A stretch of DNA of 64,000 nt from the NCBI GenBank assembly GCA_028285945.1, contig JAPYNE010000026.1:1-64000 (forward strand), read 5' to 3'. Of the stretch, positions 56,992 through 64,000 are shown in pieces (within the stretch, counting starts at the first letter, position 1; each line of letters begins with the position of its first letter). The notes beneath the pieces were generated by a model that saw nothing but the letters and a program-made list of their open reading frames with translations, made no database searches and was not told where the DNA came from. The translations under genes and the position numbers were made by a program. Origin of the DNA: Candidatus Foliamicus numerosus (GTDB lineage: Bacteria; Pseudomonadota; Gammaproteobacteria; Steroidobacterales; Foliamicaceae).

Positions 56992-57411
56992 TCAGCCATC
57001 CAAGCCGTCGAGCGCCTTTTGGAAGCGGTTGGCGTGGCTGCGCTCGGCCTTGGCCAGCGTCTCGAACCAGTCGGCGATTTCCTCGAAGCCTTCTTCGCGC
57101 GCCGTTTTCGCCATGCCGGGGTACATGTCGGTGTACTCGTAGGTTTCGCCGGCGATGGCTGCGGCCAGGTTGTCCGCAGTGCCGCCGATGGGCTTGCCGG
57201 TGGCCGGGTCGCCCGTTGCCTTGAGGTAATCCATGTGGCCGTGGGCGTGGCCGGTTTCGCCTTCCGCCGTGGAGCGGAACACCGCCGCCACATCGTTATA
57301 GCCTTCCACGTCGGCCTTGGCGGCGAAGTAGAGGTAGCGGCGGTTCGCCTGAGATTCTCCGGCGAAAGCGTCCTTTAGGTTCTGTTCGGTTCGTGAGTCC
57401 TTCAGGGTCAT
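56992..57411 (-). CDS. Rubrerythrin, short form without rubredoxin domain
   Basis: A protein of 139 residues from ATG 57411. It is a four-helix ferritin-like di-iron protein: [25 protein letters not shown] (first Glu), [17 protein letters not shown] (ExxH), [21 protein letters not shown], and [18 protein letters not shown] (ExxH). No CxxC rubredoxin domain follows, so electrons for peroxide reduction must come from another protein, plausibly the Fe-S protein encoded 95 bases downstream. Confidence 0.92.
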   Translation of the reverse strand: MTLKDSRTEQNLKDAFAGESQANRRYLYFAAKADVEGYNDVAAVFRSTAEGETGHAHGHMDYLKATGDPATGKPIGGTADNLAAAIAGETYEYTDMYPGMAKTAREEGFEEIADWFETLAKAERSHANRFQKALDGLDG

Positions 57412-57520
57412 TATCTGGCTCCGTTTTTGGCTGTGGAGGAACACTTCCCGTATTCTAGCACCGGGAAGGAAAGCAAACGCGCGGGGAATTTACCGCCATC
57501 CCGATCCGGTCGAAAGCCGC

Positions 57521-59095
57521 TTAGCGGGGGTTTCCCGGATCGTCTTGCGAATCCGAGCGCATTCTTTCCGTCAGCCAGCTCTCAAGAAGCACCTTCTCAT
57601 AGACTTCAGGCAAGGCGCTCTCGGCGGCGTGCTTGCGGCGCATTTCCCGGTAGAGCCGATGTTCGAACATCTGCTCGAATTCCTCGCGGGTCATGCAGAT
57701 ATCGGCATAGAGCATCTGATAGCCTCCGCGCTCGCGAACGAACTTCTCCAAGCGGCGCGAGGTCCGCACCTGGTCGTAGCGGCCCCCCTTGACGCTCGGA
57801 GGAATGCCGTAAATGCCAACATCCACGAACATCTGGCTGGCCGCGCCGCTGGCCGGGTTCCGAAGGAAGCCCTCGTGGGCGCCATGATCGAACAGGCGCA
57901 CCGGACAGATCCAAAGCGGGTAGATGTCGAACAGCTGATCGCTGAGCCGGACCGAGTCGGCGAGGTCTTCAATGGGCAGCAGGATGTCTTGGGCGACACG
58001 GTGGACGAAAGCCTGGAACCGCAGCTCCCGGGTCATCGTCAGCTTCATCAGGGACACCTTGGGCGCTCCCATCCAGGCCCACAAATAGCGGTACCAAGGC
58101 TTGTTGGCAAAGGTGATGATGTCCTTAAGCTGGAAGAACACCGATGGCGTGTGGCGATGGAAATAGTGCCGGGTCGGGACGTATTCGCTCACGGGGCCGG
58201 TCTTGAGGCTTTGCGCCACATGGCTGTAGAACCAGGGCTTGTGCCAGTCGTTGATGCGGTTGACGCGCGCGCCTTGCGGGGGCGTCGCGAAGTCGCCTGT
58301 CACGATGGCGGCCGAGTTCTTCGAGAAGACGAAACCCTCGATGAAGCGCGGGGGCCTCGGGGAGGCGGTCAGGGCCTCAAGGCGCGCGCAGAAGGCATCC
58401 ATCGAGTGGAACGGCTCGTGTTCCAGCCGCACATGCGGCTCGATCGGAACCATGCGAAGCTCGACGCTCACCAAAAAGCCCAGGGTGCCGTGGGACCAGG
58501 GCAGAGCGTGGAAGAGACCGGCGTTCAGATCGCGCGTGGCGCGGACCCGCTCGCCTTCGGCGGTTACGATCTCGAAAGCCTCGACCGTTTCAAAGAGGAA
58601 ACCCTCGCGGTGGCTGCTGCTCTCGATCCCCACGCCCATGCACAGCCCGCCCACGGTGAGATCTTCCATCTCCACCTGGACGGCCAGCGCGAATCCCTTG
58701 GGAGCGAGGAAGTGGGTGATTTGCCCCATGGTGACCATCGGCTCGACGCGTGCGATACGGCGCTCCTCGTCCACTTCGAGGACATTGCGGAGATCGATGG
58801 GAATCTGGTGCAGGCCCTGCTTGAAATCGGCGGTGCGGATGGCCATCGTTTTCCACGGCTTGCGGGCGGTGCACATGCGCTTGCCGCTGGCATGGCCGGC
58901 CCGCACGCGGGCCTGGATCGCCCTGACGGATTCGTCGTGCCTGGCGCTGGTGTTCCTGAACGTGCGGTGCAGCCAGTTGCCGAAACCCTCGGCCATCCGG
59001 TAGGCGAAGCTGGCCGGGACCGCGAATCCGGCGATGACCAGCTCGCGGTTGGTGAACAGGAAGTCCTCGAAACGCCTCATCGAACCCTTGACCAT
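57521..59095 (-). CDS. DHCR24-like delta-24 sterol reductase (FAD-linked)
   Basis: A protein of 524 residues from ATG 59095 (or 59080). It is an FAD-binding_4 oxidoreductase closely resembling eukaryotic DHCR24/DWF1. EPMVTMGQITHFLAPKGFAL, DLTVGGLCMGVGIESSSHRE (FAD loop) and LPWSHGTLGFLVSVELRM come first, then YVPTRHYFHRHTPSVFFQL and a C-terminal GGYQMLYADICMTREEFEQM. An N-terminal hydrophobic stretch (ELVIAGFAVPASFAYRMA) may associate with membrane. In eukaryotes the enzyme saturates the side-chain C24 double bond of sterols. No other sterol genes are in the window, so the bacterial substrate is unproven. Confidence 0.85.
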   Translation of the reverse strand: MVKGSMRRFEDFLFTNRELVIAGFAVPASFAYRMAEGFGNWLHRTFRNTSARHDESVRAIQARVRAGHASGKRMCTARKPWKTMAIRTADFKQGLHQIPIDLRNVLEVDEERRIARVEPMVTMGQITHFLAPKGFALAVQVEMEDLTVGGLCMGVGIESSSHREGFLFETVEAFEIVTAEGERVRATRDLNAGLFHALPWSHGTLGFLVSVELRMVPIEPHVRLEHEPFHSMDAFCARLEALTASPRPPRFIEGFVFSKNSAAIVTGDFATPPQGARVNRINDWHKPWFYSHVAQSLKTGPVSEYVPTRHYFHRHTPSVFFQLKDIITFANKPWYRYLWAWMGAPKVSLMKLTMTRELRFQAFVHRVAQDILLPIEDLADSVRLSDQLFDIYPLWICPVRLFDHGAHEGFLRNPASGAASQMFVDVGIYGIPPSVKGGRYDQVRTSRRLEKFVRERGGYQMLYADICMTREEFEQMFEHRLYREMRRKHAAESALPEVYEKVLLESWLTERMRSDSQDDPGNPR

Positions 59096-59317
59096 GGCGG
59101 CTGATTTTACTTGTTCCGCGCAAGGCGCCCAACCGTTACGCTCGCCATTCGCGCGGAACGCAATGAATGCGGCCAGCGGCGCGGGCTCAGGGCATACGGG
59201 ACTGTCCGCGCTCGGCTGCCCTGTGTTCGCCAACAAGGTGTTCGGGCGTGCGGGAACAGCCGAATCGAAACGCTCTTCCGCTCGGGGCTAAAATGCGCCT
59301 ATGGAGGACTTGCGCGA

Positions 59318-59590
59318 ATGAGCGGCGACAAAAACGGCGAAGGCGTACAAGGCCTGGAGCAGGCGCTTGAGGATCTGGAGAAGATCGTTATCCGCCTCGA
59401 GAAGGGCGATCTGCCGCTGGCCGAGGCGATCAAGCAGTTCGAGCGCGGCGTGGCGCTCACCCGGCGCTGCCAGACGGTGCTCAAGGAGGCCGAGCAGAAG
59501 GTCCAGGTGCTGAGCGAAGGAATGCTTGAGGATGTGGATCCGCACACCCTCAAGAAGAAGGAAGGCGGAGGCTCGCTACCCCTCTGCTGA
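59318..59590 (+). CDS. xseB: Exodeoxyribonuclease VII small subunit
   Basis: A protein of 90 residues from ATG 59318. GLEQALEDLEKIVIRLEKGD and LPLAEAIKQFERGVALTRRCQ followed by LKEAEQKVQVL are the whole XseB fold. It binds XseA to degrade single-stranded DNA. TAAAAT at 59289-59294 may be its -10 box. It ends overlapping, tail to tail by 15 bases, the dipeptidase gene; ispA and dxs, which often follow, are not here. Confidence 0.95.
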   Translation: MSGDKNGEGVQGLEQALEDLEKIVIRLEKGDLPLAEAIKQFERGVALTRRCQTVLKEAEQKVQVLSEGMLEDVDPHTLKKKEGGGSLPLC

Positions 59591-60832
59591 TCCGGCGGCC
59601 GCGGCCTCGACCGCCTCCATCGCCCGCAGCAGGTTGCCGCCCCAGAGCTTGGCGATTTGCGCCTCGGAATAGCCGCGCCGCACCAGCTCAACCGTCACGT
59701 TGAGGGTTTCGCCGGCGTTGTCCCAGCCCTCGATGCCGCCGCCGCCGTTGAAATCGGACGAAATCCCCACATGGTCCGCGCCGATCAGCCCGACCGCGTA
59801 GTCGATGTGGTCAACGAGATGCTTCACCGAGGCGCGGGGCGGCGTGCGGGAAATCGCCCTCAGGCGCGAATAGAAGACCTCGCGCTGTTCGCTGGACATG
59901 CGGGAGAAATCGCCGCCGCTGTTGAGGCTCGCTTGCCGATACAGCGCGCCCATGGCCGCGGCTTTCTCCGGATCAGGCTCGCGCAAATAGGCGTCGAAGG
60001 CCACGATCTGCGCCACGCCGCCGTTGTCCCGCAGCGCCAGGAGCGCCTCGTCGCTGAGGTTGCGCGCATGCGCGAAGGCGCCCTTGACGGCCGAATGCGA
60101 GGCGATCACCGGCGCCTCGGATGCTTCGATGGCATCCATGGCCGTGGCCTCCGAGGCATGGGATATATCGACCATGATCCCCAGTTCGTTGGCGCGCTGG
60201 ACCACCGCGCGGCCGAACTCGCTCAATCCGCCGTGCTCGACGCCGGAATCGCCCAGCCGCAAATTGGGGACGGCGGAATCGCCGATGTCGTTGTGGCCGT
60301 TATGCACCAGGCCCAAATAGCGCGCGCCGGCCGCGTAATGGACATCGAGCAGGCTCACGTGGCGGCCGATGGAAAAGCCGTTCTCGATGCCGATCAGCGC
60401 CACGCGGCGGCCTTCGCCGTGTATGCGGCGCACATCCGCCGCCGTGAGCGCCAGGCCGATCCGGTCGGAGTAGTCGGTATCGGTCATCCGGCGGATGGCC
60501 GCGTACTTGACGAAAGCATCGGCCACGGCGCGCGCGTAGCCCGCTTCGTTGCGTGCGCGCTGCATCACGAAAACAATGAAGAAAGCCGCATCCAGCCCGC
60601 CCCGCTCCATGCCCGGCAGATCGACCTGCTGGCCGGGATGCTTGGCCCGCGCCGGATCGTACGCCTGCGTGCCGAAGTCCGGGGGAATGTCCACATGGGT
60701 GTCGATGGCGATGACGCGGTCGTGGATGGCCCGGGCGCGCTCCAGCAGCGCCGCCTCGGAGTCCGCGCCCGCCGCGCCCGCCGGAAATCCCGTCAGGAGA
60801 ATCATCATTGCCCCCACGCCTGCCCGCTTCAT
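59576..60832 (-). CDS. Membrane dipeptidase (peptidase M19), exported
   Basis: A protein of 418 residues. A signal peptide (GVGAMMILLTGFPAGAAG) is followed by the renal-dipeptidase TIM barrel: IAIDTHVDIPPDF (metal HxD), ALIGIENGFSIG (bridging Glu), YLGLVHNGHNDIGDS, MVDISHASEATAMDAI and APVIASHSAVK (metal His), then GADHVGISSDFNGGGG (Asp). It should hydrolyse dipeptides in the periplasm with two zinc ions. This complements the prolyl oligopeptidase and peptide importer. It converges with xseB and is divergent from the TonB receptor. Confidence 0.93.
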   Translation of the reverse strand: MKRAGVGAMMILLTGFPAGAAGADSEAALLERARAIHDRVIAIDTHVDIPPDFGTQAYDPARAKHPGQQVDLPGMERGGLDAAFFIVFVMQRARNEAGYARAVADAFVKYAAIRRMTDTDYSDRIGLALTAADVRRIHGEGRRVALIGIENGFSIGRHVSLLDVHYAAGARYLGLVHNGHNDIGDSAVPNLRLGDSGVEHGGLSEFGRAVVQRANELGIMVDISHASEATAMDAIEASEAPVIASHSAVKGAFAHARNLSDEALLALRDNGGVAQIVAFDAYLREPDPEKAAAMGALYRQASLNSGGDFSRMSSEQREVFYSRLRAISRTPPRASVKHLVDHIDYAVGLIGADHVGISSDFNGGGGIEGWDNAGETLNVTVELVRRGYSEAQIAKLWGGNLLRAMEAVEAAAAGSAEG

Positions 60833-60929
60833 GGCTTTTGCCCGGAATACGCCGAAAACACGCGGAAGAATACCGCAACGCCCGCCGTCGGATTAAGGCC
60901 GGCGACCAATAAGGAGGAATAGCGCGGCT

Positions 60930-60937
60930 GTTATAAT
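60930..60937 (+). promoter_or_regulatory. Extended -10 promoter of the TonB receptor gene
   Basis: TGTTATAAT at about 60929-60937 contains a perfect TATAAT (60932-60937) with the extended TGn. The -35 region is poor, as extended -10 promoters allow. The leader to ATG 60973 would be about 30 bases. Confidence 0.6.
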
Positions 60938-60972
60938 GCTCGCGATTTACGCATCGACTTACAGGGACTCGC

Positions 60973-63576
60973 ATGAAACGTTTCTCAGCATCCTCCTTCG
61001 CCCTGCCTCTTCTCGCCCTCTTCGCCGCCGCCCCCCCCTTGGCCACGGCGCAGGACGAGGAATCCGCTCGAAACGGCGCTTCAGCCGCGCTGGAGGAAAT
61101 CGTGGTGGTGGGCTCGCGTCGCCGCGACCGGTCGGCGGCGGATTCGCCGGTTCCCGTGGACGTGATCGGCGGCGACCAGTTCCGGGCGCACGGCGACTCG
61201 GACATGAATACGCTGCTCGCGGCCATGGTGCCGTCGTACAACGTGGCCCAGGAGCCGATCAGCGACGCGGCCACTTTGGTCCGTCCGGCCACCTTGCGCT
61301 CGCTTCCGCCCGACGCCACGCTGGTGCTGGTGAACGGCAAGCGCCGCCACCGCGCCGCAGTGATCGCGCTGCTGGGCGCGGGCGTTTCCGGCGGCTCGCA
61401 GGGGCCGGACCTGTCGGCCATCCCGGCCATTGCGCTGGACCGGCTTGAGGTGCTGCGCGACGGCGCCTCGGCACAATATGGTTCCGACGCCATTGCCGGA
61501 ATCATGAACTTCGTGCTCAAGCAAGATTCCGAGGGCGCCGTGCTGGATGCCAAGTGGGGCACCCATTACGAGGGCGACGGCGACGCCATGACCCTGGCGG
61601 GGAATGTGGGCCTGCCGCTCGCAGGCTCGGGCTTTCTGAATCTGAGCCTGGAGTGGAAGGAAGTCGATCCCACCAGCCGCAGCGTTCAGCGCGCCGACGC
61701 GCAGGGGCTGATCGACGCCGGCAATACCCATGTGCGGCAGCCGGTCGCGCAGATCTGGGGGGCGCCGGAAATTTCCGACGATATCAAGTTCTTCGCCAAC
61801 CTGGGCGCCGAGATGGGCGGCGGCAGCGAGTTCTACGCCTTCGGCAACTGGGCCAAGCGCCAAGTGGAAGGCGGCTTCTATTTTCGTAATCCGCACACCC
61901 GGGGCGGCGTGTTCCTCGGCCCCATGGTTGACGCGAATGGCAACGCGGTGGATGAGGGCGGCACGCCTACGGTGAAGGTGGCGGACCTGAGCGGCGACGG
62001 AACGGGCAACTGCCCGGTGGTGCGGATCGTGAACAACGTGCCGGATGCCGCTGCCTTGGCGCGGATCGCCAGCGACCCCAACTGCTACTCGCTAATCGAA
62101 AAGTTCCCCGGCGGCTTCACGCCGCAGTTCGGCGGCAATGTGCATGACGCCAGCGTGGCGGGCGGGATTCGCGGCGAATGGCGCAACGGCTGGCGCTACG
62201 ACGCCAGCGCAACGGCCGGGCGCAGCAACGCGCAGTTCTACCTCTACAACACCATCAACCCGCAGCTTCTGGCGCAGCGCAACGACATCGACACCTACTA
62301 CGAAACCGGCGCTTACACCGAAACCGACCGGGTGGTGAACTTCGACTTGTCCCGGCCCTACGACTTCGGCTTCGCCGGCCCCGTCAACGTGGCGCTAGGC
62401 TTGGAATGGCGCGACGAGACCTTCAAGATCGAAAGCGGCGAGCCGAACTCCTGGTTCATCGATCCCAACCTCGAGTTCGGGCTGGCCTCGCAAGGCTTCG
62501 GCGTGGGCTCCAACGGCTTTCCCGGCTTCCAGCCCGGCGATGCCGGGGATAGCACGATCAGCGCCAAGGCGGCCTATATCGACTTGGAGTCGGACGTGAC
62601 CGACACGCTGCTGCTAGGCGCCGCAGTGCGCTTCGAGGACTACTCCGAGTACGGCGACACTTTGGACGGCAAGGTGGCGGCGCGCTTGCAAATCAACGAC
62701 ACGTTCGCGATTCGCGGCGCGGCCAGCACCGGATTCCGGGTGCCCACCGCCGGCCAGGCCAACCTCCGCAACGTCACCACCGAGTTCCAAAGCGGCATGC
62801 TGGCGGACATCGCCACCTTGCCGCCCACCAATCCGGTGGCGCAGCAGAAAGGCGCCGTGCCGCTCACGCCCGAGGAATCGACCAACCTGACGGTGGGCGC
62901 GGTGTTCAACGTGGGCGACCTCGACGTGACGATCGACTACTACAACATCGAGATCGAGGACCGCATCGCCTTCACCAGCCGCTTCACGCTCACCGACGCC
63001 GACATCCAAGCGCTGCTGGCCGCGGGCGTAACCGACGCCACGAGCTTTTCCTCGGTGCGGTTCTTCTCCAACCAGCAGACCGTGGAGGCCCAAGGCATCG
63101 ACCTGGTGGCCACCTACCCCTTCGACTTGGGCAGCGGCTCCTCCAGCCTCACGGTTGTGGCCAATTGGTCGGACATCGAGCTGACCCGGTACGATCCGGA
63201 GTTCACGAGCGAGAACCGCAGGCTGCAAATCGAACGGGGCCGCCCGGACGCGCGCTTCACAGCCACTTGGACGCACCTGCAAGGGCCTTGGCGTTTCATG
63301 GCCCGGGCGCGCTACTACGGCGATTACTACGACGCGCCCACCAACGACGAATCGGTGTCCTTCTATCCGGACACGAGCGTCCTGGTGGATGCCGAAGTAA
63401 GCTGGGACGTGCGCGAGGACTTCACAGTCCTGGCGGGCGCGCAGAACCTCTTCGACGAGTACCCGAGCAAGAACCCGAAGGGCGAAGTGGCCGGACTCAT
63501 CTACCCGGAACAGTCGCCGTTCGGCTTCAACGGCGGCTACTACTACGTGCGCGGAACCTGGCGCCCCGCCTTCTAG
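60973..63576 (+). CDS. TonB-dependent outer-membrane receptor
   Basis: A protein of 867 residues. The signal peptide (FALPLLALFAAAPPLATAQ) is followed by a TonB-box-like EEIVVVGSRRRDRS and the plug: DSPVPVDVIGGDQF, TLVLVNGKRRHRAAV, IALDRLEVLRDGASAQYGSD and AIAGIMNFVLK. The barrel runs to the end with GYYYVRGTWRPAF, ending in the Phe needed by the Bam complex. LDRLEVLRDGASAQYGSDAI is typical of large receptors with broad substrates in marine and xanthomonad-like bacteria. The ligand is unknown; neighbouring peptidases suggest peptides, but this is weak. Confidence 0.93.
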   Translation: MKRFSASSFALPLLALFAAAPPLATAQDEESARNGASAALEEIVVVGSRRRDRSAADSPVPVDVIGGDQFRAHGDSDMNTLLAAMVPSYNVAQEPISDAATLVRPATLRSLPPDATLVLVNGKRRHRAAVIALLGAGVSGGSQGPDLSAIPAIALDRLEVLRDGASAQYGSDAIAGIMNFVLKQDSEGAVLDAKWGTHYEGDGDAMTLAGNVGLPLAGSGFLNLSLEWKEVDPTSRSVQRADAQGLIDAGNTHVRQPVAQIWGAPEISDDIKFFANLGAEMGGGSEFYAFGNWAKRQVEGGFYFRNPHTRGGVFLGPMVDANGNAVDEGGTPTVKVADLSGDGTGNCPVVRIVNNVPDAAALARIASDPNCYSLIEKFPGGFTPQFGGNVHDASVAGGIRGEWRNGWRYDASATAGRSNAQFYLYNTINPQLLAQRNDIDTYYETGAYTETDRVVNFDLSRPYDFGFAGPVNVALGLEWRDETFKIESGEPNSWFIDPNLEFGLASQGFGVGSNGFPGFQPGDAGDSTISAKAAYIDLESDVTDTLLLGAAVRFEDYSEYGDTLDGKVAARLQINDTFAIRGAASTGFRVPTAGQANLRNVTTEFQSGMLADIATLPPTNPVAQQKGAVPLTPEESTNLTVGAVFNVGDLDVTIDYYNIEIEDRIAFTSRFTLTDADIQALLAAGVTDATSFSSVRFFSNQQTVEAQGIDLVATYPFDLGSGSSSLTVVANWSDIELTRYDPEFTSENRRLQIERGRPDARFTATWTHLQGPWRFMARARYYGDYYDAPTNDESVSFYPDTSVLVDAEVSWDVREDFTVLAGAQNLFDEYPSKNPKGEVAGLIYPEQSPFGFNGGYYYVRGTWRPAF

Positions 63577-63649
63577 CTGGAAACGAACAAGGGCCTCCCT
63601 CCAGCCTTAGCCGAGGAAACAGCGCGCCAGCAGGCCACCGCTGAAGCTC

Positions 63650-63912
63650 ATCGCCGGCTAATTGAACGAAGCGATGAAAGGCTTGGAGATTGCCTTCGCG
63701 AATCATACCTCGCACATCGCGTTCGATATAGGTGCGCATATAAGCACCGTGCCAGCGGCCGGGATCCATTTTGGATTTCCCAGAACTTCCGTATAGCTGC
63801 CGGTAAAAAGCGCTTCTTCCAGCCCGGCGGGGGGCGAAGGAAAACGATTGGCTTCTTGCCGGGAAAGCGGCAGAAGATGAAGCACGGCGGTGCGTCCGGC
63901 CAGTGATTGGCT
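63650..63912 (-). pseudogene. Decayed fragment of a DUF4143 (AAA_14) ATPase
   Basis: Two minus-strand frames together resemble the middle of DUF4143-type ATPases. One gives HLLPLSRQEANRF then EEALFTGSYTEVL; about one base of shift near 63770 leads to RWHGAYMRTYIERDVRGMI then NLQAFHRFVQLAG (the YIERDVR motif is characteristic). The P-loop domain and C-terminal nuclease-like part are missing at both sides. The 424-base right end (63577-64000) holds only this remnant, an AT-rich palindrome and unrecognised sequence. These genes are often exchanged between bacteria, and such a remnant suggests a past insertion. Confidence 0.6.
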
Positions 63913-63931
63913 CACTTCCCTTATCAATGCT

Positions 63932-63964
63932 AGGCAATTCCAATTTATAAAATTGGAATTGCCT
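63932..63964. repeat. Perfect AT-rich palindrome at the edge of the DUF4143 remnant
   Basis: AGGCAATTCCAATTT (63932-63946) and AAATTGGAATTGCCT (63950-63964) are perfect 15-base inverted repeats with a three-base loop. It is AT-rich in a GC-rich region and lies just where the ATPase remnant stops. It could be a terminator hairpin, an operator or a target site. No U run follows directly. Confidence 0.7.
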
Positions 63965-64000
63965 GAAAATAATCTTACGGGGGAGTTACCTTCAGCTTGG

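Overview
The window looks like a chromosomal segment of a GC-rich, uncultured-type gammaproteobacterium. The support is ubiX and ispB (ubiquinone side), parE/parC, obgE-rpmA-rplU with ispB divergent from them, the murJ-ribF-ileS-lspA block beside type IV minor pilins, xseB, and TonB-dependent uptake. I see no rRNA, CRISPR array, integrase or intact insertion sequence. Three tRNAs are present: Thr(CGT), Pro(CGG) and Arg(ACG).

Layout. 0.2-6.7 kb: an NTF2-like protein, a very large exonuclease-RecQ-UvrD helicase broken by one extra G in a nine-G tract, and ubiX. 6.8-10.1 kb: tRNA-Thr and a minor-pilin operon (fimT, pilV, pilW, pilX, pilE-like). 10.2-16.5 kb on the minus strand: murJ, ribF, ileS and a truncated lspA. 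16.5-18.8 kb: a flavin-reductase remnant, a quinone oxidoreductase, a coiled-coil membrane protein and rpsT. 18.8-22.3 kb: an mcrBC restriction pair of visibly lower GC. 22.4-28.5 kb: obgE, rpmA, rplU (with a histone-H1-like tail), a SnoaL-like protein, a prolyl oligopeptidase lipoprotein, divergent ispB and tRNA-Pro. 28.5-33.2 kb: a SYLF-domain protein with tandem repeats, an avtA/acyltransferase pair, a DUF423 protein and a candidate structured RNA. 33.3-40.4 kb on the minus strand: a full propionyl-CoA to succinyl-CoA operon (mutA, pccB, pccA, fused meaB-epimerase). 40.4-50.2 kb: a ketopantoate-reductase-like protein, a peptide ABC transporter (binding protein, two permeases, fused ATPase) interrupted by a beta-propeller gene and a vapBC-type module, then a Rieske oxygenase. 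50.3-59.1 kb on the minus strand: tRNA-Arg, a small nitrilase-like protein, parC, parE, DUF3501, an Fe-S protein, rubrerythrin and a DHCR24-like sterol reductase. 59.3-64 kb: xseB, a membrane dipeptidase, a TonB receptor and a decayed DUF4143 ATPase.

The most unusual feature is a dispersed family of about seven palindromic intergenic elements (near 8.1, 10.2, 14.7, 30.2, 36.6, 43.25 and 43.4 kb). Each has a related core with inner hairpins, built in most copies around GACGCATGAACCC and CCATGGGGCTTG. Six of the seven are enclosed by long inverted arms (17 to 29 bp) that differ between subfamilies yet stay self-complementary, including one visible compensatory change. They lie inside or between operons. 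One copy supplies the only possible pilW start codon. Another is only half an element and marks the exact point where lspA is cut off, suggesting that these elements act as rearrangement (or assembly) breakpoints.
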